Positions 10,961 through 22,200 of a stretch of 64,000 nt of DNA are shown here, in pieces. Numbering within the stretch: position 1 is the first letter of the stretch; every line of letters begins with the position of its first letter. The notes under the pieces were generated by a model that was not told where the DNA came from, ran no database searches, and saw only the letters and a list, made by a program, of their open reading frames with translations. A program made the translations under genes and the position numbers. This DNA is from Saitoella complicata NRRL Y-17804 (lineage: Eukaryota; Ascomycota; Saitoellomycetes; Saitoellales; Saitoellaceae), in contig NW_017567008.1 in the NCBI RefSeq assembly GCF_001661265.1, positions 1 through 64,000 on the forward strand, in the 5' to 3' direction.

Positions 10961-12271
10961 CTAGGTGGATCCTTCACTTCCCGTGCTTCGCACCCAGACC
11001 TTCTTCGCCTTTGACTTCCTACCAATGGTGTACGGCGACAATGGACTTCCCGGCATTCCCGACACCACCGGAGACCCCGACGACCCAGTCGACGGAGAAG
11101 ATCCCGGCCTCAAGCTCAATGTAGGCGTCCTCCTCCTCTGATCCGGTGTCCACGTAACCTTCGCCGTTTCTATACTACCAACACTCTCAGCTGACCCGAA
11201 CCTCATGGGCATCGGTCTCCCTCCATCTGTCGACCTCGAACTTCCTGGACGTTGGTTGTCATCGCTCATCGGAGTTAAATGTACCGTCTCATTTTTGTGC
11301 TGTGAACACCATTCCTCGAGCCAAGTCTCCAGATCTGCCCATCCACCGCCTACGCGGACCATCATGCGGTGTTTGAGGAGGCTGCAGAAGATTGTTGTGC
11401 TTGTTGAGGAGGAGATGAGGGTGTATTTCGTGCCTTGTGATGAATGGGTGGAAGGTGAAGAACGGTTGGTTGGTGTAGATGTAAGTGGTGAACCTCTGAG
11501 GAACTTTGAGGGAGGGGTGGAAGGAGCGAGGTGGAGGCCGTGAGGGAGGGGAACGGAGGAGATCGCGGATGCGAGGCCAATGGGGTACTCCAGGGCAGTG
11601 GTTGACGGAGGTGGAAGGAATGTCTTTGCGGTTAGACGCGGAGGGGTCGCAGGAGGTGTTGACGGCCCTGTAAAATCTGATACTGGCGACGGCGACGGCG
11701 ACTCATGTACCCTGTCGCTGGGAGATGTAGTCCTATACGGTCGACCGGTGAGACTTCCGCCCGGACCAAATGGACTGGACAGTAGAGGTGAGGCTCTCGT
11801 TAGCGACAGCTTCTTCAGCCAGCTCTGTGGTAGCTCAACCCTCTCTTGAACCGCCATGATCTGCATCCGATCAAGCAAATCCCGCGCCATCTCTCTGTCC
11901 TCAACCACATCCAACGCAATAACTTCTGACCAAAGTCTAAGCAGCTCAACACGCGTCGTCAATACGTCCAACATCTTCGTAATCCTCGCCAACATCGGCA
12001 ACAAAGCCAGTAATTAACAAGTGACATTCAGAACATCCGTCGCATATGGACCAGAATGTTGGTGAAAAACTCGAACTGCAGTTTTAGCTGCCTCGATCTC
12101 CCATGAATCGATTTCCTGACTCACTCCATCAAGTTCCAACACAACCCCCGCAACAGTCTCCTCCGTCCAGACATCCCAGTTGCGGTCATCTTGGAGCACA
12201 GTTAGGAGATTCAGTATGGCAGCAGCTGAAGTCAAACAGGCTTCAAGATGTAGGCCGAGAGAAGACGACAT
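10961..12271 (-). CDS. GAS2 (GAR) domain protein, probable microtubule binder
   Basis: The main frame (12004 down to 10961) is Ser/Pro-rich and carries a GAS2-related domain near its middle: YTLISSSTSTTIFCSLLKHR followed by MMVRVGGGWADLETWLEEW. The MVRVGGGW core is diagnostic of the microtubule-binding GAR module. An upstream frame (12271-12014, starting MSSSLGLHLEACLTSAA) is helical and probably forms the N-terminal exon. The joining intron near 11970-12030 could not be fixed: the candidate donors are weak, so the exact exon edge is open. The tail is basic (RKSKAKKVWVR). A cytoskeletal role is inferred from the domain alone. Confidence 0.7.
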
Positions 12272-12630
12272 AGCGACGATTCATGGTCGAACGTTAAAGA
12301 AAACATCGTGATAATCTGGTACATATTGCGCTGTTGGTGGTGCAGTTGTTAGAGTGCCACACGGATCGCTCGATGACGGGGCCCGAGTGCACCCGGGCAT
12401 GCCAGGGTAAACAGGTGTCACCAGTTGAGTGAATGTGGTCAAGGTGTGTTGAGAGCAGCTGGAAAGGATTTCTTAACGGGCGTTCCAAAAGGCTGTAAAG
12501 ATCAAGTAGGCAGCGGAACAAAGCAATACATCTGTGATTGAGGCATGACGCATTGACAGGAAGGCGTGGGAACCAACTTCATCAACAAATATATGATCAA
12601 GTGAAAGATGAGAGTCTTCAGTATATCCCA
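12272..12630. other. Intergenic before tRNA-Ser
   Basis: No gene recognised. It holds the upstream region of the GAS2-domain gene (minus strand) and the 5' flank of the tRNA. Confidence 0.5.
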
Positions 12631-12712
12631 GTCAGCGTGTCCGAGTGGTTAAGGAGAGAGATTAGAAATCTCTTACGGTCTCCGTGCGCAGGTTCGAGTC
12701 CTGTCGCTGACG
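12631..12712 (+). tRNA. tRNA-Ser(AGA)
   Basis: Cloverleaf with the long variable arm of a class II tRNA. Acceptor GTCAGCG pairs with CGCTGAC (12705-12711), with G as discriminator. The anticodon stem AGAGA/TCTCT encloses the loop TTAGAAA, anticodon AGA at 12664-12666. The T arm contains GGTTCGAGTCC. No intron. A run of T follows within about 8 bases and would stop Pol III. An identical copy lies at 42577-42658 on the other strand. Confidence 0.96.
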
Positions 12713-13100
12713 TCAACTTTTTTCATTCTGTCACTTCTTCGTTCTTGCCTGTCCGGAGTTTGTGTGTTTGCCGTCGTAATCCCCGAAGGTTAAGTTCGCT
12801 TGCAGCGTCAGGAACCCAAGTATGAAGAGTACCAGATTGCTTCCCGTGAATCGTCGTCCTGCTAGTACTGGTACGTCGCCTTACGTATTCGCATGCCTTG
12901 TTGCAATCTCAGACAACCTTAAGTTGGAAGATGATTGTACTTGAAAGAATAAGTATTAGAGGGTACCTAGGTATATAAGTCATAATCGACTTGAAAACTC
13001 CGTCCACCGAATGTACTAGCGATAATGTCCAAACCCTTCAAACCCCAATCATCCCTTCCATATCCCGTCAACGCTCACTCAACTCACCCCAACCACACCC
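12713..13100. other. Intergenic, tRNA to MAU2 3' end
   Basis: The first 43 bases are shared with the 3' flank of the other tRNA-Ser copy. The rest has no recognised feature. Confidence 0.5.
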
Positions 13101-15095
13101 TCACCTCGAAACCCACCCCTCCGGCACCCCCCTCCCAACCCTCCCCGCAACACACCCCCAATGCCCCCAATTAACCTGCTCCTGCCTCCCCGCCTTCGCC
13201 CCCTTCCCCCCCCTCTCCCAAACCCCCCTCGCAACCTCTCCCGCCATTCCACACCAAACCTCATCCCTCGCCTTTTTCGCAACAACATACGCCGACGTCG
13301 ACATCGCCTCACCCTGTGCAGGATTGATATGCGCAAAGATATGGGAAAGTGCGGTGAGCGTCAGTGTACGGAGGTGTGTATTAGCGTGGGCGGACGAGAG
13401 TGTGAATGTCGAGTCGAGGAGGTGACGGTGTAGGAGGGTGTTTGTAGCGATTTCGCTGGGTGTGTGAAGACACGTCGCGCGAAGTAATTGCCACGCAGTC
13501 TTCAAACTCGTATTCTTCGACGCCATACACCGCGTCTCCACATCCACCAACATCCTCTCAGCAAGATCTCGGCCTTCCGATTGCATCCCTCTCATCATCG
13601 CAACAGAATTCAGCAAATTCAACAGCAACAACTCCTCATCCTGCGTCTGTTGCGGAATGGTAGCCGACAAAGCGAGAGCCTCATCGAACTTCCCCGTACT
13701 TTGCAAATACGCAACCTTCCCCATCGTCCTCATCGGTCCCAAAATCCCCACCCCAGGCCCAATCTGATCCAACGCATTCAACCTCACCAACGCCGCATCG
13801 AACTCCGACCTCAACAATAGCGCAAACACCATATACGTCAACAAATACTCCCTCATCACATCCACCCTCCCCCTCCTCTCCACAACCTCGCTGATGGAAC
13901 CAGGGGTAGTGGCCGCGTTAGCGGAGAGAATGGCCACCATTTTGAGGCCCTCCTCCAAAAACATGATGGATTTCGAGGAAGCGTAGTTGGGCAGATGACA
14001 AACCCCACTCAACAAATACCCAAACGCAAACAACTCCAGCTTCTCACACCACTTAACCCTCACCCCCACCACTCTCCCCACCTGACTCTCATGAGCTCGC
14101 ACCGGAATCACGAACGACCCGTCCGGTGTCCAATTCGGATCAGACGCGAGTGCGTCGAGTGCGTGGTGAAGCATCCCGAGTTCGCGTAATGCCTCTCCCG
14201 TCCGCGCACCCATCCCCAACCGTAAAATCCCCAACACGAGCCCCATGAGCCTAATCTCATTCCGCACAGGCACACCCCTTGTGACGAGTAACTCCTCATA
14301 CCCCCTCAAACACTCCCCAGCCCTTTCTATACCCTCAACCCCTGTTCGGAGATACTGCGCTGCCTCCACCAACAACGCATAGACACCAACCTCCCCATCC
14401 CCTCTTTGGAGTGCAAAACCCCTCATCCCACGCGCAGAGACGTCGAGTTCAATTTCGAGCATCAAAAACGCATAACTCCACTCCGGCACAACCTCCCTCT
14501 CCTGACATTCTTTGAGACAACTCCTCAACACCTGTCGGCCCGCACCCACACTCCGCGGATGGGAAACGAGGATTTTGATCAGGAGATGCTGACATGCGAA
14601 TTTGATATGTACATGCTGCTGATTTCCTCCCTGTCGTGCAAGAATAATCGCTTTCGACAAGATCCCCTCCACGGCCTTCCCATCCTTACACTCATCCCAC
14701 AACACCTCCGCCAGCCTCAACCGCGTCCGTAACTCTACACTCGTTGCGAGTCGTTTGCCTGATTTCAGTATCGCGTCTAACGCCGTGATCGCACCTCGGA
14801 CGAGCTGCGTATACCGCTCCCGCGCACGGTGGATATCAACCTGAACGGAAGAGGAGGAGGAGTGGGGTGGGGGCAAGAGGCATGGCGAGAGTGCGTGGGC
14901 GGCGGTGAGGTAGGATTCTGCGAGGTGCCATAGGAGGAGGTGAGGAGGTGCTCCCTGCGGGGGCTTCGGTGTCGGTGGCATTTCCGTATAACTGGTATTG
15001 AGGCCGGGATGTATGCGCTTTGTTGACGCGTAGAATGAAGGTGTAGGGTCGCGGCGTTGCCTCTTGGTGGAGGAGTTTGGGGAGAGACGCGACAT
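13101..15095 (-). CDS. SCC4: MAU2/SCC4 cohesin-loading factor
   Basis: TPR-like helical protein that partners Scc2/NIPBL to load cohesin on chromatin. Intronless, about 664 residues from the Met chosen here (MSRLSPNSSTKRQRRDP). The frame is open further upstream to 15287, but that part runs into the end of LOC1 and would leave no promoter. Family text is clear near the start: HLLLWHLAESYLTAAHAL, LVRGAITALDAILKS, RTRLRLAEVLWDE and GILSKAIILARQGG. The remainder is repeated helices, for example LLTYMVFALLLRSEFDAAL and GKVAYLQSTGKFDEALAL. It lies head-to-tail behind LOC1 on the same strand, 188 bases apart. Confidence 0.9.
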   Translation of the reverse strand: MSRLSPNSSTKRQRRDPTPSFYASTKRIHPGLNTSYTEMPPTPKPPQGAPPHLLLWHLAESYLTAAHALSPCLLPPPHSSSSSVQVDIHRARERYTQLVRGAITALDAILKSGKRLATSVELRTRLRLAEVLWDECKDGKAVEGILSKAIILARQGGNQQHVHIKFACQHLLIKILVSHPRSVGAGRQVLRSCLKECQEREVVPEWSYAFLMLEIELDVSARGMRGFALQRGDGEVGVYALLVEAAQYLRTGVEGIERAGECLRGYEELLVTRGVPVRNEIRLMGLVLGILRLGMGARTGEALRELGMLHHALDALASDPNWTPDGSFVIPVRAHESQVGRVVGVRVKWCEKLELFAFGYLLSGVCHLPNYASSKSIMFLEEGLKMVAILSANAATTPGSISEVVERRGRVDVMREYLLTYMVFALLLRSEFDAALVRLNALDQIGPGVGILGPMRTMGKVAYLQSTGKFDEALALSATIPQQTQDEELLLLNLLNSVAMMRGMQSEGRDLAERMLVDVETRCMASKNTSLKTAWQLLRATCLHTPSEIATNTLLHRHLLDSTFTLSSAHANTHLRTLTLTALSHIFAHINPAQGEAMSTSAYVVAKKARDEVWCGMAGEVARGVWERGGKGAKAGRQEQVNWGHWGCVAGRVGRGVPEGWVSR

Positions 15096-15283
15096 GAACG
15101 GGGTCCGGGGGCCGTGCATGCAGGAGATCATTTCGTATATATCGATACCGTACCGTACAGATAAAATGATGCCCATAGCGAGATAAATTTCTAGAATAAA
15201 CCCCAAAAACGCCAGTATGAAATCCAAAACAGAATGCAAATCACTCTCATCTCCTCTCCCTCTCCCTTCCACTCTCTCCCACT

Positions 15284-15841
15284 TCAAGCAAACCGCACCC
15301 CCTTCGTCTTCTTCTTCTCCCCCTCCCCTCCCTCCTTCTCCTTAGAGTCCTTCCCCCTCCTCAACTCCCTCCCAACCTCCTTTCTCTCCCTCTTCCCCCT
15401 CTTAATCTTCCCCTTTGCATCCTCCAACTTCTTCGTCTTCTCCGCCTCCTTCTTCGCCTGTTCCGCGCGTTTGGCTTGGCGGATGACTTCTAAATCCCGC
15501 GCACGTTGGAGTTTTGAGCGGATTGTCGTGTCGGATTTGTCGTTTACGTCGGCTAGGATACTCAATAAACTCGACTGTACACACACGCACACTATCAGCA
15601 TTCATTCCCACATAGAGGGAGTGGGAGGGCTTACGGTGTCTTCGACAAACGTCTTCCCCTTCTTCTTCCCCTTCGGCTTCACGATCCCGGCCGGCGCAAT
15701 CCCATTCAATTTCGGGATGCCGAGATCCTTGAGCTGCCTCTCGGTCAAAGCCTTCTTTGTCTTTTCGGTTGTTGCGGGGCCCTTGCCTTTGGAGCGGTTC
15801 TTCTTCTTGATGCGGGGTCCGGGGGCGAGACCTTTGGCCAT
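15284..15841 (-). CDS. LOC1: LOC1-like 60S assembly / mRNA localisation protein
   Basis: Small basic nucleolar protein of 165 residues made of two exons (15635-15841 and 15284-15574; donor GTAAGC, acceptor TACAG). Yeast Loc1 works in 60S ribosome assembly and in ASH1 mRNA localisation. Matching text: ERQLKDLGIPKLNGIAPAGI, then KGKKKGKTFVEDT, then SKLQRARDLEVIRQAKRAEQ and a Lys/Glu-rich helix, ending KTKGVRFA (yeast ends KVKKVSFAQ). Length is close to the yeast protein (204). The gene follows Derlin head-to-tail by 176 bases. Confidence 0.85.
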
Positions 15842-16017
15842 GGTGAATTGTAGGAGAAGGGTGGTGTACGTAAGGGAGGGAGGAGGCCGAGGGTTATCGA
15901 TGCAGGGGTGGGAAAATTCCTGTGGCGAGGGTGGCTGGTCACGTTATCGATAAGCTTATCGAGCGTGTCCCCACAAGATAAGCTCCCCAGTGTGACTTGC
16001 AGAATCAAGATAAGATA

Positions 16018-16763
16018 TCACTCCTGACGCTGCCGTCCCTCAAACAACCTCGCAAACCACACAGGCGTACCAAGCACCCTCACCCCCCCACTCGCCTCCT
16101 GCTCCGGCCACACGTCCTGCAAGAAATAGTAAACATGTCCAACAGCAATCCCAATCAGATCACCCCGAGGTAACGAATTATTGAGTATGAAGCTGAACGC
16201 TAACAACACCCACGGCAACCACGGTGCCCGAAATACAAATAACCCCAGGAAACTCAGCCGTACGCCAGTGTTTCGGCGTGACCAGATATAGACCAGTACG
16301 AAACTCAGACTTCCGGCGAGGAATGGGATACCTACCATCCCACCCAGGAAAAGGAGAGATAGCGAGGAGAAGAGGAGGAGGAAGGCGAAATCTGGGGTCG
16401 AGTTCGGTAGTGATTCTTCGAGCATGCGGGAGTAGCGGGCCATGAAGAAGATATGGAAAAGGAAGTCTAGCGAAAGGGGACCGTAAAAAATAAATGTCGT
16501 GATCAATCGCCAATACTGTGAATCCCGCGTTAGCAAGGCATGTAAAAGTGACCGGAAGGAAAGGAACGTACTTGTTGTTTTCCCCATACCGTATGCCAGC
16601 TGAAGAAGAGTTTGTAGGGCGTTACGAGATCGCATTGCTGTAGGCAGATTATGAGCAACGGTAATAGCATCCCGTTCAAAAGCCAACCCACCACTGCCAG
16701 TGAACAGAGTATTGCCCCTGCGACGTAGTATTTCGTTACCGCTGGTATGTCATCGAATGGCAT
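16018..16763 (-). CDS. DER1: Derlin (Der1 family) ER-associated degradation protein
   Basis: Rhomboid-like pseudoprotease of the ER membrane used in retrotranslocation of misfolded proteins. Three exons, 16692-16763, 16572-16637 and 16018-16515, all phase 0, give 211 residues. Splicing rebuilds SLAVQCDLVTPYKLFFSWH and KQQYWRLITTFIFYGPLSLD. The family WR motif is in YWRLITTF, and the signature continues FMARYSRMLEES, VYIWSRRNTGVRLSFLGLF and DLIGIAVGHVYYFLQDVWP. Several hydrophobic segments match the six-helix plan. Serine protease residues are absent, as expected for derlins. The start MPFDDIPAVTKYYVAG matches the family N terminus. Confidence 0.95.
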
Positions 16764-17295
16764 CTTGCCAAGCTTAGGACTAGGTGGTCGGGACCAATCG
16801 CAGGCGGAAGTCCGATACAGGTTGGGCGAAGACAAGCCGAAGGACTGAGAACGATCCGTCCCTCAAAAGACGCAGAACAAAGGGTCTACCGATTCCTTTC
16901 GAATATGGTAATTGCTGCCACGTCAGATCTTGTAACGTAGACACGCAGTAGCCGCACCGCTTCCCCATTCGGTGAGCTGCATGTACATGTGACACAGCGC
17001 ATTTGGCAGCAAACACAAACGTTTAACGCGCGAAAGGGAGAACAACGAAATCACCCTGACTTTCACAATTAACCAACAAACACCAAACCTTACAAAAGCC
17101 TAATCCATCATCCGAGACTGTCATAGATCGATTTGCCTCACTGAGCTCTATCGAACGATACGCGACATACCCCTACTTAGCCACCTGTGCAAAAACGCGA
17201 CCGTGATCATTTTCACCACCGCGAACGAACGAACGAAAAGAAGCAGAAAAACACGTTCATAAACGCGTCATAGAAGGCGCAAAACAAGGAAGAAT
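16764..17295. other. Divergent promoter region, Derlin / CENP-A
   Basis: 532 bases between two divergent genes. No repeat or RNA gene seen; it must hold both promoters. Confidence 0.5.
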
Positions 17296-17772
17296 ATGGC
17301 ACGAGAAAAGCAACGACCGATGACGACGGCAGGGACGAAAGGTCGGCGAAAATCCGGTGCGCAGCGTACGTGCCCCCACTCACGCGTCCCCGTCCCACAC
17401 GTTCCATCCTGCTCAAAGCATCATGCTAACATCTTTTTGTTACCCACAGCCGGCGACCCAGTCCCAAAGGGAAAATCCCGCCGGTATCGCCCCGGCACCC
17501 TCGCCCTTCGCGAAATCCGCCGCTACCAAAAATCCACAGACCTCCTCCTCAGCAAACTCCCCTTCTCCCGCCTCGTCCGCGAAATAACAACCGAATACAT
17601 CCCGGAAGGACTGAGATGGCAAAGTCTCGCGATCCAGTGTTTACAGGAAGCCGCGGAAGCTTATTTGGTGCATTTGTTTGAGGATACGAATTTGTGTGCG
17701 ATTCATGCGAGGAGGGTTACGATTATGCAGAGGGATATTCAGTTGGCGAGGAGGTTGAGGAGGATGGGATAG
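17296..17772 (+). CDS. CENP-A: Centromeric histone H3 (CENP-A, Cse4/Cnp1 type)
   Basis: Histone that replaces H3 in centromeric nucleosomes. Two exons, 17296-17365 and 17450-17772, give 130 residues. The short tail lacks the H3 peptide KSTGGKAPRK. The fold starts [19 protein letters not shown], continues [19 protein letters not shown] and ends [20 protein letters not shown]. Features that point to CENP-A rather than H3: one extra residue in loop 1, Trp after LR (GLRWQSLA), and close similarity to S. pombe Cnp1 ([15 protein letters not shown]). The 84-base intron has no in-frame stop, so its retention would only lengthen the tail by 28 residues. Confidence 0.95.
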   Translation: MAREKQRPMTTAGTKGRRKSGAQRTCPHSRVPVPHVPSCSKHHANIFLLPTAGDPVPKGKSRRYRPGTLALREIRRYQKSTDLLLSKLPFSRLVREITTEYIPEGLRWQSLAIQCLQEAAEAYLVHLFEDTNLCAIHARRVTIMQRDIQLARRLRRMG

Positions 17773-18194
17773 TCCGTACTCGGAAAGAGTGCGATTATGA
17801 TGAAGGAGGAACGGGATGTGGCCTAGAGCCTACCGAGAGAGACGAACGAAAGCGAATAACCCGAGGACAAAGGGTAGATCGAAATACAGTGCCTGGAGCA
17901 CGCCGGAATGGATTTTATTGGACTTCTTTGATTGTTAGCACGCGCGGGTTTACTTTAGTTAATACGAACACACGTACCCGTGGCCCATAAAAGTCGGCCG
18001 CGAGGGCCGGCGAGGAACGCCGGTAAAGTTAGAAGTTGGAAATTCGCTGAAACGATTTGAAAAACGTCTTATTTAAAGCAAAATAAACACATATTTAAGA
18101 GGACAACTCCCTAATTACTGTATTCGCGGGTGTCCTTCCTGAGTGCCCCACTGGCTCCATCCAACACCCCCCTCCTCACCCTCGCAAGTAAACC
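17773..18194. other. Intergenic, CENP-A to transposon relic
   Basis: The 3' flank of CENP-A followed by an AT-richer stretch (about 18040-18120) that could be the outer part of the neighbouring transposon. No inverted terminal repeat could be matched. Confidence 0.4.
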
Positions 18195-18780
18195 TCAATG
18201 CCTTGTATGACCCCCCTTAACATCGTACAGGTCCTTCACCCTCTGGGGCATCGATTCAATGAGCTTCCGGAGGTATTCGAGAGGAATCTTTTCCCCATTC
18301 CTCCAGTGCCCACTCCCATAGTTCATCGAGGTCTTTTGCAACCGTAGCTCGCTTTTCCAGGCGTTTGGAGATCAGGCACCACAAGTCCTCAATGGGGTTC
18401 ATATCAGGTGAGTATGCCGGCCAGGGTAGGACTCTGTATCCCTCCCTTTCGTAGGATTCTTTGCAGCAGGGCGCGTGAAACTTGGCGTCGTTGTCATGTT
18501 GGATTGTGAGATTGATGTCGGCTTCCCTGAACTCCTGAAGCTTGGGAAGTAGAAAGTCTTCAACAAAGTCAAGCATCACGAACTTGTCGACCGTTGGGAC
18601 CTGCGAACGAGCGAGTTTTGTGGCCCCCCACCAGCACATTCCACCAAACACGAAGATACTCCTGAGCTTCTTTGCACGAGCATATTGCAGCGAGTGATGC
18701 GTATGCCAAAACGACAGATGATTGTTCTCAATGATTCCTTGTTGCCCATAACATGATAGACATGTAGAGAGGGAGGAGCG
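18195..18780 (-). mobile_element. Tc1/mariner transposase fragment (DD34E), dead
   Basis: C-terminal part of a DDE transposase on the minus strand. It shows KLRSIFVFGGMCWWGATK, then the second catalytic Asp in LTIQHDNDAKFHA, then WPAYSPDMNPIEDLW with Glu 35 positions later (34 residues between), as in Tc1-type enzymes. The end is typical of fungal copies (LRKLIESMPQRVKDLY, stop at 18195-18197) but lies in another frame, so there is at least one frameshift near 18285. The N-terminal DNA-binding half is missing and no terminal repeats were found. Confidence 0.8.
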
Positions 18781-18977
18781 ATTGGATTTGATTGTAACTG
18801 CAGCTGGGAGGTTCCTCGACAGACACCAGAATCTGAATCGGAGCTAGGGCTTTAACACGTACAACCACAGACTGCCCTCCTCGAGCTCGACCGGCCACTC
18901 ACTCCCGCTCTCTCGAGCCTGGCCAAGCTTACTACATAGTACTTAAGTTCTGACGAGTTACAGCAAAAAAGCAAAAA

Positions 18978-19096
18978 AGATACAGCACCCGAGTATTCCC
19001 AGCTGGTCTCCCACGCTAGTACTGACTGGGCCCTATGATGCTTAACTTAGGAGATCGGACGGGATCCTGTGCTTTCATCATGGTATGGCCGTATCT
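18978..19096 (-). rRNA. 5S rRNA
   Basis: 119-base 5S gene, identical by eye to five others in the window. The ends pair (AGATACGGC with GCTGTATCT). The internal promoter boxes and CGATCTCCTAAGTTAAGC are intact. The RNA 3' end is followed by a T run that fits Pol III termination. It lies 184 bases upstream of the NEO1 start and points away from it. Confidence 0.96.
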
Positions 19097-19280
19097 GACT
19101 GTTTTACCTTCAATCCTCCTCATTTTTTATTCTCGCCGTCAGAATTCACACGGGGTCAAGCGGCTTTCCAACCTCCGGTGCGCGCTGCTGCAGAGCTCAC
19201 CGCGTACGAGGTCATGCGCCGAGGCCTACACCGCTCAAGTCATCTTCAACCACAACAAACCGTACGAGGAGCTCAAGGGA

Positions 19281-22200
19281 ATGAGCGATTCGATCCCTCT
19301 ACGTACATTCCGAAAATCAATAAGAGACGAAGACAGCGACGATGACGATTTCCTGGATCGATTGGGCGAGGTAGAGGAGGGAAGGTTCCGGAGCGAGGAT
19401 GATCTCGAGAGACCGTTGATCGGGAATGGTGTCAATCGCACTGAGAAGGTAATAATTCGGCGAAAGAGTTAGATGTGCTTTGATTAACCGTGTCTCACAG
19501 CAACCACCCCGTTCATCCCTCGAATCACGAACAGTCAACTTCACGGCCACCACCCGACCAGAACCGAGCAAGGCGTTCCCACCCAACACAATCTCAAATA
19601 CACTTTACACCCCACTCACATTCCTCCCTCTAACTCTCTACCACCAATTCCGCTCCTTTTTCAACCTCTACTTCCTCCTCATTGCACTCTCCCAAGCGAT
19701 CCCCGTATTGCGGATCGGGTATCTGAGCACGTATATTGCGCCGCTTGTTTTTGTGCTGGGGGTCACGCTTGCGAGGGAAGCTGTTGACGATCTGACGAGG
19801 AGGAGACGAGATCGGGAGGCGAACAGTGAGTTATATGAGACTGTGGGTGGAGAATGGGTTAGGGCGGGGCAGTTACGGGTTGGTGATGTCGTCCGCCTTG
19901 AAAAGGATAGGAGGGTGCCAGCTGATGTGGTTCTGATCTCCACCGGCAGCAACGGGAACGCAGACGAAGAAGGTGAGGTCTTTATTAGGACGGATCAACT
20001 CGACGGAGAAACAGACTGGAAACTCCGTGTCCCCGCTCTCCCCTCCACCGTTTCCCTCCTCAGCGGACGTATCGAAGCCGAGGGTCCATCGCGGTATATC
20101 CACAATTTCGCGGGAAGGCTGGTGTTGGCTGATGGTGGGATGATCCCACTGAGTGTCGAGAACGCGTTGTGGACGAATACCGTTTTGGCGAGCGGTACAG
20201 CAATCGGAGTAGTCGTCTACACCGGTCGTGAAACTCGGGCCGGAATGTCAAGCACCAAAACCAGCGGCGGCAAAACCGGCAAACTCGAATTCGAAATCAA
20301 CAACCTCTCCAAAATCCTCTGCGCCCTAACCCTCTCCCTCTCCATCGGCCTCGTAGCCGCAGGCGGCTTCGACAACGGCTCCTGGTACATCGACATAACC
20401 CGCTTCCTCATCCTCTTCTCCACCATCATCCCCGTCTCCCTCCGCGTCAACCTCGACCTCTCCAAATCCGTGTACGCGCATCAAATCGAACACGACGCCA
20501 CCATACCAGATACGATCGTCCGAACGAGTACGATTCCGGAAGAGTTGGGGAGGGTGGAGTATTTGTTGACGGATAAGACGGGGACGTTGACGAGGAATGA
20601 GATGGAGATGAGGAGGGTGCATGTTGGGAGTGTGGGGTTTGGGGAGGAGGATGTGGATGATGTGCGGTCTTTTGTCGCGAATCAGAGAAACACTACAGGG
20701 GGGAGGGGAAAGAGGGAGGTTGGGCAGAAGGTGAGGGACCTGGTTCTTGCGATGGCGTTGTGTCATAACGTCACGCCTACGAATGATGCGAATGGGTTTA
20801 CCACGTATCAGGCAGCAAGTCCAGACGAGATCGCGATCGTGAAGTGGACGGAGGAGGTCGGGTTAACACTCAAGGCACGTGACCGGAGGAGTATCACGCT
20901 GTGGAATAGTCAGGCCAGGGAGAATGTTGTGTATGATGTTTTACATTTGTTTCCGTTCACGAGTGAGACGAAGAGGATGGGAATTGTCGTTCGTGAGCGC
21001 AAGCAGAAACCGGAGAAGGTGGACGGAGATATTGGTGAAACGGGGGAGGACGGAGGGGACGATGTCTGGTTCTTTGAAAAGGGTGCGGATGTCGCCATGC
21101 AGAAGATCGTGAAAGCAAATGACTGGGTCGAGGAGGAAGGTGGGAATATGGCCCGCGAAGGTCTCCGTACCCTCGTTGTGGGACGAAAGAGGTTGAACAA
21201 CGATGAATATGAGTCGTTCAGGGAGAGATATGAGAAGGCGGGGATGTTGTTGCAAGGGAGGGATGTCGCTATGCAGAGTGTCGTGAGTGGGGTGTTGGAG
21301 CGGGATGTGGAGTTGTTGGGGATGACGGGTGTGGAGGATAAGTTGCAGGATGACGTTAAGCCCAGTCTTGAGGTGCTAAGGAATGCCGGGGTGAAGATTT
21401 GGATGTTGACGGGTGATAAAGTGGAGACGGCGAAGTGTGTCGCTATAAGCGCAAAGCTGGTCGCGAGGGGACAGTATATCCATACCGTCACTCGCCTCCA
21501 ACACCGAGAGGACGCGATCCGCGAGTTGGAGTTCTTGGGGAGTAAGACTGATTCGTGTCTGTTGATTGATGGAGAGTCGATTCAGTTGTTTTTGGATACG
21601 ATGAGGAGTGAGTTCGTCGGTGTCGCGACTGTGTTACCGGCGGTTATCGCGTGTCGCTGTACACCCACCCAGAAGGCCGATATCGCAATGATGATTAAGG
21701 AGTATACGAAGCGGAGGGTGTGTTGTATTGGAGATGGTGGAAATGACGTTTCGATGATTCAGGCTGCAGATGTTGGGGTTGGTATCGTTGGGAAAGAGGG
21801 TAAGCAGGCTTCTCTCGCTGCGGATTTCTCCGTGCTGCAGTTTAGCTTTTTGACGAAGCTCCTGCTGTGGCATGGACGGAACTCGTATAAACGGAGTGCA
21901 AAACTGGCGCAGTTTGTTATTCATCGTGGGTTGGTGATTGCGGTGTGTCAGACTGTCTTCAGCGTGAGTTCGAAGTATGCGCCGATTGCTTTGCATCAGG
22001 TATTGTTTTCATTTATTTGCGTCAGAGATGTTGTGCTAATATGCGATCATACAGGGATGGTTGTTGGTTGGGTACGCGACGATTTATACCATGTTCCCTG
22101 TTTTCTCGTTTGTCTTGGATCGTGATGTGAGTGAGGGGTTGGCACAGATGTATCCGGAGTTGTATAAGGAGTTGAAGGAGGGACGTACGCTGAGTTACCG

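Noticed and set aside
12538-12825. Open frame with peptide VSEWLRREIRNLLRSPCAG, also at 42164-42706
   Set aside because: It is the tRNA-Ser gene read as protein; the same peptide appears in both places because the tRNA copies are identical.
19035-19472. Upstream extension of NEO1 and a similar frame at 58218-58442 (MMLNLGDRTGSCAFIMVWPY)
   Set aside because: Both are 5S genes read antisense.
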